A stretch of DNA of 64,000 nt, taken from assembly GCA_000635495.1 (NCBI GenBank), contig JFLW01000003.1:1-64000 (forward strand), given 5' to 3'. A program made the translations under genes and the position numbers. This stretch comes from Prochlorococcus sp. scB243_495K23. Its GTDB lineage: Bacteria > Cyanobacteriota > Cyanobacteriia > PCC-6307 > Cyanobiaceae. Position 1 is the first letter of the stretch. Each line of letters begins with the position of its first letter. Shown here piece after piece: positions 48,060-58,013 of this stretch. Below the pieces are notes generated by a model. That model saw only the letters and a program-made list of their open reading frames with translations, was not told the DNA's origin and searched no databases.

Positions 48060-48251
48060 TTAAAGCTTAAAAACGCATTATTATTTATATTCTTGCAGCG
48101 TAAACACACATGAAATATGTTTCTAAACAAATATGTATTTAATTGTATTAAAAGTGGGAAATATGTTCTTATAACTGAATTTTTAGCATGAAATTTATTA
48201 AATTATAAGTGAAAATACTCATGACTTAATTATAGTTTATTAGTAAGTAAA
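48060..48251 (-). promoter_or_regulatory. chlB-chlL spacer with three AAATATGT copies
   Basis: The 192-base gap upstream of chlL carries AAATATGT three times on the plus strand, at 48113-48120, 48129-48136 and 48159-48166. The first lies in the imperfect palindrome GAAATATGTTTC (48112-48123). The gap is large for this genome and could hold a chlL promoter separate from that of chlN-chlB. Motif repetition in AT-rich DNA may be chance. Confidence 0.35.
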
Positions 48252-49823
48252 TTAACTGAAATATGCTTTGGCATCGTAAAGAGTTTCATCGCTTATCTCT
48301 GGAATTCCTCTCGAGATTGCGTATCTTTCAGTATTTGTTTTAACTTTGCCTCTTACAAAAAATGGAACCTTTGTTAATTCAGCTCTACCAGATTCAGTCC
48401 AGATAATTCCTTCTTTACTATTTTTTTCTTTTTTTTCGTCAGACTTTAAAAAGTCCTTTGTTGGCGTAGCAGTATGTCCTAAATGGCTTTGATGACCATC
48501 AACAAACTCAAAGTCATGTTTGAACATATCAATAAGATGCTCTTCTAAGCCCATCATTAGAGGATGCACCCAGTCATCAAAAATCACATTTGCTCCTTCC
48601 CATCCCATTTGAGGACTGTATCTTGCAGGAACATCTTGAACATGCATTGGGGTACTAATTACGGAGCATGGAATACCGAGCCTTTTTGCACTATGCCTTT
48701 CCATTTGGGTCCCTAAAACTAATTCAGGGGCGGCTTTCTTCATTGCATCTTCCACTTCTAGATAATTGTTGGTTATCAGAGCTTCTACATTTAGATCTTT
48801 TGCAGTTGCTCTTACCTGTCTTGCCATTTCCCTACTGTATGTACCAAGACCAACTACTTCAAAACCCAATTCCTCTTTGGCAATTTTTGCAGCAGCGATT
48901 GCATGTGTTCCATCACCAAAAATAAAAACCCTTTTGCCAGTTAAGTAATTAGAGTCAACTGATTTTGAGTACCAAGGAAGTTTTGACTTGTGTTCTAATT
49001 CTTCTTTATTAGTCAAGGGGAGATCCAACTTGTTATGAACTTCATTTATAAATTCAATTGTATTTTTTATTCCAATTGGAATAGTGTTTGTATATTCCAT
49101 TCCAAAGTTCCGTTTAAGCCATTCGCATGATGCTTCCGCAATTTCTGGATAAAGACAAATATTTATTTCAGCATCAATTAGTCTTTCAATATCATCTGGA
49201 CTAGCACCTAATGGAGCAACTACGTTTGTATCTATTCCTTGCTCTGAAAGTATGCGTTGGATTTCAATTACATCATCTCTGCATCTAAATCCCAGTAATG
49301 AAGGACCCAGTATATTTACTTTTGGTCTGCGACCTAACTCCTTCCACCTTAGAGGACTTATTTTTTCTGAAGAACTTACTTTCTCTCTCAAAAGAGTTCT
49401 TGTTAATTGATAAAAAGTTTCTGAAGCTCCCCAATTCTCTTTCTTGCTGTAGGCTGGTAATTCAAGATTAACAATTGGTATATTAAACCCCATTCCTTTT
49501 GCAAGAGCCCCAGGTTGGTCTTGGATTAATTCTGCCGTACAACTTTCTCCAACTAAAAGAGTTTTGGGTTTAAATCGTTCGACAGCTTCCTTAATATTTT
49601 TCTTCACTAATTCAGCTGTATCGCCTCCAAGGTCTCTAGCTTGGAAAGTTGTATAAGTTACTGGAGGTCTTTGCCCCCTCCTTTCAATCATTGTAAAAAG
49701 AAGATCTGCATATGTATCTCCTTGAGGGGCATGAAGAACATAATGAATATCTTTCATTGAAGAGGCAATTCTCATCGCACCAACATGTGGTGGTCCTTCA
49801 TATGTCCATAGAGTTAATTCCAT
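48252..49823 (-). CDS. chlB: Light-independent protochlorophyllide reductase subunit B
   Basis: The 523-residue protein is the nitrogenase-MoFe-like beta component of [24 protein letters not shown] opens it, [17 protein letters not shown] near residue 91 holds the cluster cysteine, and [20 protein letters not shown] and [15 protein letters not shown] lie in the middle. The C-terminal domain of about 60 residues ends YDAKAYFS, which is normal for ChlB. It is six bases downstream of chlN. Confidence 0.97.
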   Translation of the reverse strand: MELTLWTYEGPPHVGAMRIASSMKDIHYVLHAPQGDTYADLLFTMIERRGQRPPVTYTTFQARDLGGDTAELVKKNIKEAVERFKPKTLLVGESCTAELIQDQPGALAKGMGFNIPIVNLELPAYSKKENWGASETFYQLTRTLLREKVSSSEKISPLRWKELGRRPKVNILGPSLLGFRCRDDVIEIQRILSEQGIDTNVVAPLGASPDDIERLIDAEINICLYPEIAEASCEWLKRNFGMEYTNTIPIGIKNTIEFINEVHNKLDLPLTNKEELEHKSKLPWYSKSVDSNYLTGKRVFIFGDGTHAIAAAKIAKEELGFEVVGLGTYSREMARQVRATAKDLNVEALITNNYLEVEDAMKKAAPELVLGTQMERHSAKRLGIPCSVISTPMHVQDVPARYSPQMGWEGANVIFDDWVHPLMMGLEEHLIDMFKHDFEFVDGHQSHLGHTATPTKDFLKSDEKKEKNSKEGIIWTESGRAELTKVPFFVRGKVKTNTERYAISRGIPEISDETLYDAKAYFS

Positions 49824-49829
49824 AGTCTT

Positions 49830-51128
<1,299 letters not shown>

Positions 51129-51242
51129 TTAATTTAAGAAAGTAATTAATAAGTTCTCTTACAAAATGAACACATTTAAAAAACTTATATGAATGTTTAA
51201 ATACTTAAATGGGAATTATGAAAAAAACTTTTGGGGCGTATT

Positions 51243-51611
51243 TTAATTTCTGTAGAAGGAATTTCCTTGACTTATTTTTGAAAGCTTCCACACATTTCTA
51301 GCTATTTTAGTTGCTAATAATCCTGCTCTTTCTAACTTAGATTTCCCGGGCTTTGCCCCAATTAAAGCTGTCACTTCTGAAGTTGTTAAAGGTGCTCCAG
51401 TATTTATAGCTAATTGGGTTAACTCCAATCTATCTCTAAGGTTTTTAAGATTAACTTTTTCGATTTTATCTTCTTCTAACCAACTAAAAGATGGGTCTTT
51501 CTGAGATAGTTTTTGCATCAAACTAAGGCTAACTAATCCAAGAGTTTGATCAGGAGTTAATTCCTTTTCAGTACCAGAAACTTTTGGTTCTTTTTTTTGA
51601 GAAGTTCCCAT
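51243..51611 (-). CDS. Conserved hypothetical protein (122 aa)
   Basis: The 122-residue product is soluble, lysine-rich at the N-terminus and largely helical afterwards, with LTPDQTLGLVSLSLMQKLSQ, a central helix (NLKNLRDRLELTQLAINTG) and the C-terminal GAKPGKSKLERAGLLATKIA. The pattern of the middle resembles a DNA- or protein-binding helical bundle, but I recognise no family. It lies between chlN and csoS1D, divergent from the latter. Confidence 0.6.
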   Translation of the reverse strand: MGTSQKKEPKVSGTEKELTPDQTLGLVSLSLMQKLSQKDPSFSWLEEDKIEKVNLKNLRDRLELTQLAINTGAPLTTSEVTALIGAKPGKSKLERAGLLATKIARNVWKLSKISQGNSFYRN

Positions 51612-51708
51612 AAAAATGCATATCTTTTACTTGAAGTTATCGTTTTGTTGGAAGCATGCAAGTAAATTTAATAGAAAAAATGAACCATTATCCGTTATAG
51701 TCGCGTGA

Positions 51709-52479
51709 ATGGAACCAACTTCTAGTTTAAACAGAGGGGAACGAAAAAAAGGAAGTTCCCTTGTCACAGGATCTGAGGTGCAATCTCAGGCCAGTGGTGC
51801 AAGCTGTTTTATTACAACTGATTCAGAAAAGTCTTTGGTGTCCAGACAAGCAAGTCAAGTTGAGCAAATTGAGTTGAGAACATATGTTTTTTTAGATTCT
51901 CTTCAACCTCAATTAGCTGCATATATGGGGACGGTTAGTAGGGGTTTTTTACCTATACCTGGAGATTCATGCCTTTGGATGGAAGTTTCACCAGGGATGG
52001 CCGTTCATAGAGTCACCGATATTGCCTTAAAAGCAAGTAATGTAAGACTTGGTCAGATGATTGTTGAAAGAGCATTTGGATCTCTTGCTCTCTATCACAA
52101 AGATCAAAGTACTGTTTTACATTCTGGGGATGTTGTTCTAGATGCTATTGGAAGTGAAGTTAGAAAAAGAACCAAACCTTCAACAAGTTGGACAGAAGTT
52201 ATTCGAGCTATTACTCCAGATCATGCTGTTTTAATAAATAGACAAAACAGAAGTGGATCAATGATTCAATCTGGAATGAGCATGTTTATATTGGAGACTG
52301 AACCGGCTGGGTATGTCTTAAAAGCAGCAAATGAAGCAGAAAAAGCATCAAATATAACTGTTGTAGATGTAAAGGCAGTTGGCGCTTTTGGTAGATTAAC
52401 TCTCGCTGGGAAAGAAGGAGATGTAGAAGAAGCTGCTGCAGCTGCTATAAGAGCCATTGATGAAATTTCAAATTATTGA
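51709..52479 (+). CDS. csoS1D: Tandem-domain carboxysome shell protein CsoS1D
   Basis: The 256-residue product has a non-conserved serine-rich N-terminus (about 50 residues) and then two BMC domains (about 55-150 and 155-256), ending in an alanine- and glutamate-rich helix. This is CsoS1D, a trimer forming a pseudohexamer that stacks in pairs and whose central pore can open or close, thought to gate larger metabolites. It lies upstream of the main cso operon, separated from it by rdgB on the other strand. Confidence 0.93.
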   Translation: MEPTSSLNRGERKKGSSLVTGSEVQSQASGASCFITTDSEKSLVSRQASQVEQIELRTYVFLDSLQPQLAAYMGTVSRGFLPIPGDSCLWMEVSPGMAVHRVTDIALKASNVRLGQMIVERAFGSLALYHKDQSTVLHSGDVVLDAIGSEVRKRTKPSTSWTEVIRAITPDHAVLINRQNRSGSMIQSGMSMFILETEPAGYVLKAANEAEKASNITVVDVKAVGAFGRLTLAGKEGDVEEAAAAAIRAIDEISNY

Positions 52480-52486
52480 GAATTTT

Positions 52487-53071
52487 TTAATTTAAACCAA
52501 TTTCTTTTTTGAGGTAAGGTGACATAATTCTGGCGGCTTTACCCCTGCTTCCTAACTTACTTAGTTGTGATTGTGATAGCTCACCGTAAACACAGTTAGC
52601 TTCTTTTACCCAAAAAATAGATTCGAACTCCCCATTTGGATATTTTGGAGTCTTAAGAATTTCTCCCCAGCATATTCCAGTTGTACCCTTCACTAAGTTT
52701 CCTGAGGGATCACATAAAACCATACAACTTATAAATCTCGCGCTCCTGTAAGGACTATCAGAAAGTTCATTAATTAATTTTTTAATTTTTTCAGCGTTGT
52801 TTTTGGCATATCGAGCAGAATATATGCCTGGTCGACCATCTAAAACATCTACTTCAAGGCCTGAATCGTCAGCTAATGCCCAGGTTTTTGTCTCTAAAGC
52901 AGCTGCTTTTGCTTTTAAAAGTGCATTCTCAAAATATGTGTCTCCAGTCTCTTCGACATTTAAATATTCTGGTTGCTTCTGCACTCTTAAAGACAAAACA
53001 TCCAGCATCTCTGAAATTTCAGATACTTTTCTTTGATTGCCACTAGCAATAATTAGTACTGGATGGTTCAA
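52487..53071 (-). CDS. rdgB: RdgB/HAM1-type non-canonical purine NTP pyrophosphatase
   Basis: The 194-residue protein removes dITP, dXTP and similar nucleotides. LIIASGNQRKVSEISEML is the N-terminal substrate motif, ALADDSGLEVDVLDGRPGIY with the catalytic Asp lies near residue 68, and FESIFWVKEANCVYGELSQ and LSKLGSRGKAARIM are towards the end. It is embedded between csoS1D and csoS1 on the opposite strand. In marine cyanobacteria this pattern is familiar, but no functional link to the carboxysome is evident from sequence. Confidence 0.93.
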   Translation of the reverse strand: MNHPVLIIASGNQRKVSEISEMLDVLSLRVQKQPEYLNVEETGDTYFENALLKAKAAALETKTWALADDSGLEVDVLDGRPGIYSARYAKNNAEKIKKLINELSDSPYRSARFISCMVLCDPSGNLVKGTTGICWGEILKTPKYPNGEFESIFWVKEANCVYGELSQSQLSKLGSRGKAARIMSPYLKKEIGLN

Positions 53072-53398
53072 AATAATAAATAAATTTATTGAGGATATTA
53101 TCTTACTTCAAAGCTAGATACGGAGACAGGAAAGGTTGAACATTCCACACCTGTGTAGACAGGGCCTGTCTCGTACGGAAATAACATAATGTAAATTTTT
53201 TCTTAACACAACAGTATGTTTTGATGCACTAACTAATTTGCATAAATATTGACATATCAATAGTACCAAGGGTGATAAGTTTAACTTATGAATGATAGAA
53301 AAAACATTAATGGAGATTTTATCGAAAACGCTTGACTTATAAGTACTTAATGAAGCATTCTTCGAATTGAACATTCCACATTTAGTAATTAGTAGACA
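53072..53398. promoter_or_regulatory. Divergent rdgB/csoS1 control region with repeats and palindromes
   Basis: This 327-base gap is the control region of the carboxysome operon. The 14-mer TTGAACATTCCACA occurs twice, at 53136-53149 and at 53367-53380, the latter 18 bases before the csoS1 ATG. A perfect 15-base palindrome AGACAGGGCCTGTCT spans 53157-53171, and GAGACAGG at 53123-53130 can alternatively pair with CCTGTCTC at 53165-53172. A TTGACA box at 53249-53254 with TGATAA 18 bases later is a possible promoter. There is no recognisable ribosome binding site before csoS1. Confidence 0.55.
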
Positions 53399-53710
53399 AT
53401 GGCTACAGAAACAATGGGTATCGCTCTCGGCATGATCGAGACACGCGGACTTGTACCTGCAATCGAAGCAGCTGACGCAATGACAAAGGCTGCAGAAGTT
53501 CGCCTTATTGGTCGTGAATTCGTAGGTGGCGGTTATGTCACAGTTTTAGTTAGAGGAGAAACAGGAGCAGTTAACGCAGCTGTAAGAGCTGGTGCTGATG
53601 CTTGTGAAAGAGTTGGTGACGGATTAGTTGCAGCTCACATTATTGCTCGTCCTCATAGAGAAGTTGAACCTGCTCTTGGTAACGGTGAATTTCTTGGTCA
53701 AAAGGACTAA
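53399..53710 (+). CDS. csoS1: Carboxysome shell hexamer protein CsoS1
   Basis: The 103-residue product is a single BMC domain: ETMGIALGMIETRGLVPAIE, then EAADAMTKAAEVRLIGREFV, the pore-loop region VGGGYVTVLVRGETGAVNA and a C-terminal HIIARPHREVEPAL. It forms the hexameric sheets of the shell facets. As in other Prochlorococcus only one small CsoS1 is seen at the head of the operon. Codons here are visibly less AT-biased than in the surroundings, in line with high expression. cbbL follows after 68 bases. Confidence 0.97.
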   Translation: MATETMGIALGMIETRGLVPAIEAADAMTKAAEVRLIGREFVGGGYVTVLVRGETGAVNAAVRAGADACERVGDGLVAAHIIARPHREVEPALGNGEFLGQKD

Positions 53711-53778
53711 TAAATAAAGCAAAATTTATAATTTTTGCACAATAATTATTTTCCCTACACAGACCTAAATTTATCCTT

Positions 53779-55194
53779 ATGAGTAAGAAGTATGATGCAG
53801 GGGTAAAGGAGTACAGAGATACCTACTGGACTCCAGAATATGTACCCCTAGACACCGATTTACTAGCCTGTTTCAAATGTACAGGTCAAGAAGGTGTTCC
53901 CAGAGAAGAAGTTGCAGCAGCTGTTGCCGCTGAATCTTCAACAGGTACTTGGTCAACAGTTTGGTCCGAGTTACTTACAGATTTAGAATTTTATAAAGGA
54001 CGTTGTTATCGAATCGAAGACGTTCCTGGAGATCCTGAAGCTTTTTATGCTTTTATTGCATATCCCTTAGATCTTTTTGAAGAAGGTTCTATTACAAACG
54101 TATTAACATCTCTAGTAGGAAACGTTTTTGGATTTAAAGCTTTAAGACACTTACGTCTCGAAGATATTAGATTCCCAATCGCTTTCATCAAAACTTGCGG
54201 CGGTCCACCAAATGGAATCGTAGTTGAAAGAGATCGTTTAAACAAATATGGAAGACCTCTACTTGGTTGTACCATTAAACCTAAATTAGGATTATCTGGT
54301 AAAAATTATGGTCGAGTTGTATATGAGTGTCTTAGAGGTGGTCTCGATTTAACTAAGGATGACGAGAATATAAACTCTCAGCCATTCCAACGTTGGAGAG
54401 AAAGATTTGAGTTTGTTGCAGAAGCAGTTAAGCTTGCTCAGCAGGAAACTGGCGAAGTTAAAGGTCACTACCTAAACTGTACTGCCAACACTCCTGAAGA
54501 ACTTTACGAAAGAGCTGAATTTGCAAAAGAGCTAGATATGCCAATCATCATGCATGATTATATAACTGGCGGTTTTACTGCAAATACTGGATTAGCAAAC
54601 TGGTGTCGTAAAAATGGCATGCTCCTACATATTCATAGAGCGATGCATGCTGTTATTGATAGACATCCAAAACACGGTATCCATTTCAGGGTTCTAGCAA
54701 AATGTTTGAGACTCTCCGGAGGCGATCAACTACATACTGGAACTGTTGTTGGAAAACTAGAAGGTGATCGTCAAACAACTCTTGGTTACATTGACAACTT
54801 AAGAGAGTCATTTGTTCCCGAGGATAGATCAAGAGGTAACTTCTTTGATCAAGATTGGGGTTCAATGCCAGGAGTATTTGCTGTCGCATCAGGTGGTATT
54901 CACGTATGGCATATGCCTGCACTCCTAGCGATTTTTGGAGATGATTCTTGTCTTCAGTTTGGTGGAGGAACACATGGTCATCCATGGGGTTCAGCTGCTG
55001 GAGCTGCAGCCAACAGAGTTGCTTTAGAAGCTTGCGTAAAAGCACGTAATGCTGGTCGCGAAATCGAAAAAGAGAGTAGAGACATTCTTATGGAAGCTGC
55101 TAAACACAGTCCTGAATTAGCTATCGCTCTTGAAACTTGGAAAGAAATTAAGTTTGAATTTGATACCGTCGATAAACTAGACGTTCAAGGTTAA
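53779..55194 (+). CDS. cbbL: Ribulose-bisphosphate carboxylase large subunit, form IA
   Basis: The 471-residue protein is the Rubisco large subunit. [19 protein letters not shown] carries the carbamylated lysine near residue 198, loop 6 with the mobile lysine is VGKLEGDR near residue 328 and [18 protein letters not shown] is the C-terminal barrel motif. Pairing with csoS1 and csoS2 shows the proteobacterial-type form IA enzyme of alpha-cyanobacteria. It fixes CO2 inside the carboxysome. The 92-base gap to cbbS contains two hairpins. Confidence 0.98.
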
Positions 55195-55209
55195 ACCAGA
55201 TTTCAAAAA

Positions 55210-55231
55210 TTGAGGAGATTCTTCTCCTCAA
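55210..55231 (+). promoter_or_regulatory. Intercistronic hairpin 1 between cbbL and cbbS
   Basis: TTGAGGAGA at 55210-55218 pairs perfectly with TCTCCTCAA at 55223-55231 around a four-base loop TTCT. It lies 16 bases after the cbbL stop and no T-run follows, so it is more likely an mRNA stabiliser or processing site than a terminator. The left arm also contains a GAGGAGA sequence resembling a ribosome binding site, which would be hidden when folded. Confidence 0.75.
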
Positions 55232-55243
55232 ACTTCCACAAAT

Positions 55244-55260
55244 CTCGTTCTATATACGAG
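55244..55260 (+). promoter_or_regulatory. Intercistronic hairpin 2 between cbbL and cbbS
   Basis: CTCGT at 55244-55248 and ACGAG at 55256-55260 form a 5-bp stem with a seven-base loop TCTATAT, 12 bases after hairpin 1 and 26 bases before the cbbS ATG. On its own it is weak, but the tandem arrangement with hairpin 1 supports an RNA role. Confidence 0.45.
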
Positions 55261-55286
55261 TACTTTCATTCACATTTAAATTTATT

Positions 55287-55628
55287 ATGCCTTTCCAGAG
55301 CACAGTAGGCGACTATCAAACAGTTGCAACCCTGGAAACATTCGGTTTCTTACCACCGATGACCCAGGAGGAAATATACGATCAAATTGCATACATAATT
55401 GCTCAAGGCTGGAGTCCTGTTATTGAGCATGTTCATCCTAGTGGAAGTATGCAAACTTATTGGTCTTATTGGAAGCTCCCATTCTTTGGGGAAAAAGACC
55501 TTAACTTGGTTGTAAGTGAATTAGAGGCATGTCATAGAGCATACCCTGATCATCATGTAAGAATTATCGGATACGATGCTTACACTCAAAGCCAAGGAAC
55601 AGCTTTTGTAGTTTTCCAAGGACGTTAA
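55287..55628 (+). CDS. cbbS: Ribulose-bisphosphate carboxylase small subunit, form IA
   Basis: The 113-residue product caps the large-subunit octamer of Rubisco. ETFGFLPPMTQEEIYDQIAY near the N-terminus, SGSMQTYWSYWKLPFFGEKD in the middle and VRIIGYDAYTQSQGTAFVVF at the end are typical of form IA small subunits. The length is normal. A strong terminator-like hairpin follows before csoS2. Confidence 0.98.
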   Translation: MPFQSTVGDYQTVATLETFGFLPPMTQEEIYDQIAYIIAQGWSPVIEHVHPSGSMQTYWSYWKLPFFGEKDLNLVVSELEACHRAYPDHHVRIIGYDAYTQSQGTAFVVFQGR

Positions 55629-55651
55629 ATCTACTTTTATGTAGTAAATAT

Positions 55652-55687
55652 CTTTCTCCAAAAAATATTTTTGGAGAAAGTTTTTTT
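55652..55687 (+). terminator. Rho-independent terminator-like hairpin between cbbS and csoS2
   Basis: CTTTCTCCAAAAA at 55652-55664 pairs perfectly over 13 bp with TTTTTGGAGAAAG at 55668-55680 around a three-base loop, followed directly by seven Ts (55681-55687). This is the best terminator structure in the window, yet it stands inside the carboxysome operon, 25 bases before the csoS2 ATG. A smaller CTAC/GTAG hairpin lies at 55631-55644. Confidence 0.85.
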
Positions 55688-55711
55688 AAAAGAGTTTCAC
55701 ATTTGAAGATT

Positions 55712-58006
55712 ATGTCAAAAAAAACCAGTAGAGAGATTGCACTAGAAAGAAGAAAGGCGATGAGTGATAGCGGTAAAAAAGCTGCTGCTTATTCTTCAAC
55801 TACTAAAGATAGAGTTCGATCTTCTCAAGATATACAGATTTCTGGGACTCAGTCTTCTCCTAATAATCATAATATTTCTAAACCAGCTACAAAACATATT
55901 CCAAAAAATCAGGTAAGCAGAAATTCTTCAACAACTTTATCTAGTAAAGAGTTAGTAATAGAGAGAAGAAAAGCAATGTCTACCCATGGGAAATCAGCTA
56001 TAACTTCATCCGATAGAACCCGTACTGATGTTAAAAAAGAAAGTCCTGTAAACACAGTTAAAACTTCCATAAGCAAAAATCAGGAAGTTCAAAACTCACA
56101 TAATACAGAAATTAAAACTTCAAAACCTAACGTTAAAAGAAGAATTAATCAGAAGAGAAAGCCTATTACTAATACAAGTAGAGATATTGTTTTAGCGAGA
56201 AGAGAAGCTCAATCAAAGCATGGTAAATCAGCAACTAAACAAAATACCAGTGCAGCTTCTTTAGCTAGAAGGGGAGACCCAGATTTAAGTAGTAGAGAAA
56301 TTTCTCAGAGAGTGAGAGAGCTAAGAAGTAAAACTGGTGCCACAGGCAAAAAGGGTAATGGTAAATGTAGGCCATGTGGTCCAAATAAAAATGGAGCCAA
56401 ACAAAATATTGCAGATGCTAGCTTGAAAGTTGGTAAAAGTGAAACTGATTCAGGGCAAATAGTTACTGGAACACAAGCTAATAGATCTGTAAAAACTACA
56501 GGTAATGAAGCAAGTACATGCAGAACTGTCACTGGTACTCAGTATATGGGAGCGGAAGTAGTTGACCAATTTTGTCAAGATAGACCAAGTTATAAACAAC
56601 CACTTAGATCTACTGTTACCTCTACAACATCAGGTAATAAAGTAACCGGAAATGAAGTCGGTAGATCTGAGAGGGTCACAGGCGATGAGCCAGGAACTTG
56701 TAAAAACCTTACAGGTACTGAATATGTATCTGCTAATCAATCACAGAAGTATTGTGGTGATGTTCCAAAAAATCCTTCAAAGGTTAAACATAGTACTACA
56801 ACTGATGGATTAAAAGTATCTGGATCACTTCCAGGTAGATCAACTCTTGTTACTGGAGATGAATCAGGTTCTGGACATCAGTTAACTGGAGATCAATATC
56901 TTGGATCAGAGCCAAATCCAAAAGGTAAAGTATTTGAGAAAGTAGGCAGTTACAACACTCTAAATGGGAATAATGTAACTGGTACAGGTGTAGGAAGATC
57001 AGACCATATGACAGGCAATGAACATGGGAGTTGCAAGAATGTAACTGGTGATGAGTACATAGGATCTCAACAATATGAGAAGTTCTGCGGCTCAAAACCA
57101 AAACCAGAAGCTAGAAAAGTAGGTTTAAGCCTTTCTTCAAAGTCAAATTTAATAAGCGGGACTATGACAGGAAGATCAAAAATAGTAACTGGAGATGAAC
57201 CAGGTTCATGCAAAGTGCTAACAGGAACACCATACGCAGGCTTAGATCAGATTAATGATAATTGTAGTACCGAGATTTCTGAAGATATGAAATCCCGATC
57301 AACAGTTAATTCTGGAAATAATTCAAATGCCAGACTTACGGGATTACAACCAGGAATTGGAGGAGTAATGACAGGTGCTAAGAAAGGTGCTTGTAAAAAC
57401 CTAACAGGGACTCCTTATGTTGGTGGAGATCAGTTCTCACAAACTTGTGATAATCCTCCACATGATACTGCTTATGCGAATCCGGAAAAGTCAGAAGGTA
57501 ACTCTTGGAATGAATTCACAGTTAAATCACCATCAAGAGACAAATATTCTGAAAAAAATACTCAAGGTGTTACGGGTAATGAATATGAAAATGGTTCTAA
57601 AGTAACAGGACCTTTTGATATGGCAGTTGATAAGGTCACTGGCACTGAAAAATTTAGATTTGAACCGAATAAAAATATTACTTATAAACAAAAAATGGAA
57701 ATTGAAGAGGCAGACCGTGCTGCAAAGACACCAGAAAAAAGAGTCGCTTCAAGGATTACTGGAGAAGGACAATCAGTGGGAAACGTAACTGGTGATGATT
57801 GGGATCGCGGTGATAAGGTAACAGGCACAGAGGGAGCTTCTTCTAGAAAGCGAAATCCATCAAGAGCCGGATTCATGAGTGCAATGCCCCCTATGGAAGT
57901 TAAAAGAAATGAAGAAACAGAAAAACCAGATTTCTTGATAACTGGATCTAGTGGAAATACTCGTGAAGGACAACTTGTTACCTTTTCAGGTGGTGCAAGA
58001 GGTTAA
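55712..58006 (+). CDS. csoS2: Carboxysome scaffold protein CsoS2
   Basis: The 764-residue disordered protein links Rubisco to the shell. Four N-terminal Rubisco-binding repeats are visible, with cores IALERRKAMSDSGKKA, LVIERRKAMSTHGKSA, IVLARREAQSKHGKSA and a diverged REISQRVRELRSKTG. The middle holds six repeats with spaced VTG or LTG tripeptides and a YxG motif; five carry a cysteine pair (for example EPGTCKNLTG and QKYCGD), while the third has neither cysteine. The C-terminal region ends with the shell-anchoring ITGSSGNTREGQLVTFSGG. I start at ATG 55712; an in-frame TTG lies at 55703. Only the long form seems encoded, without a visible frameshift site. Confidence 0.96.
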   Translation: MSKKTSREIALERRKAMSDSGKKAAAYSSTTKDRVRSSQDIQISGTQSSPNNHNISKPATKHIPKNQVSRNSSTTLSSKELVIERRKAMSTHGKSAITSSDRTRTDVKKESPVNTVKTSISKNQEVQNSHNTEIKTSKPNVKRRINQKRKPITNTSRDIVLARREAQSKHGKSATKQNTSAASLARRGDPDLSSREISQRVRELRSKTGATGKKGNGKCRPCGPNKNGAKQNIADASLKVGKSETDSGQIVTGTQANRSVKTTGNEASTCRTVTGTQYMGAEVVDQFCQDRPSYKQPLRSTVTSTTSGNKVTGNEVGRSERVTGDEPGTCKNLTGTEYVSANQSQKYCGDVPKNPSKVKHSTTTDGLKVSGSLPGRSTLVTGDESGSGHQLTGDQYLGSEPNPKGKVFEKVGSYNTLNGNNVTGTGVGRSDHMTGNEHGSCKNVTGDEYIGSQQYEKFCGSKPKPEARKVGLSLSSKSNLISGTMTGRSKIVTGDEPGSCKVLTGTPYAGLDQINDNCSTEISEDMKSRSTVNSGNNSNARLTGLQPGIGGVMTGAKKGACKNLTGTPYVGGDQFSQTCDNPPHDTAYANPEKSEGNSWNEFTVKSPSRDKYSEKNTQGVTGNEYENGSKVTGPFDMAVDKVTGTEKFRFEPNKNITYKQKMEIEEADRAAKTPEKRVASRITGEGQSVGNVTGDDWDRGDKVTGTEGASSRKRNPSRAGFMSAMPPMEVKRNEETEKPDFLITGSSGNTREGQLVTFSGGARG

Positions 58007-58013
58007 CTAAATA

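Noticed and set aside
53114-53374. 86-codon minus-strand frame in the gap upstream of csoS1
   Set aside because: It covers the palindrome and both 14-mer repeats, looks unlike a protein (many cysteines, no family) and lies in the expected promoter region.
53711-53778. GCAAAA/TTTTGC stem between csoS1 and cbbL
   Set aside because: Only 6 bp, mostly A-T, with an eight-base loop and no T-run; too weak to report as a feature.
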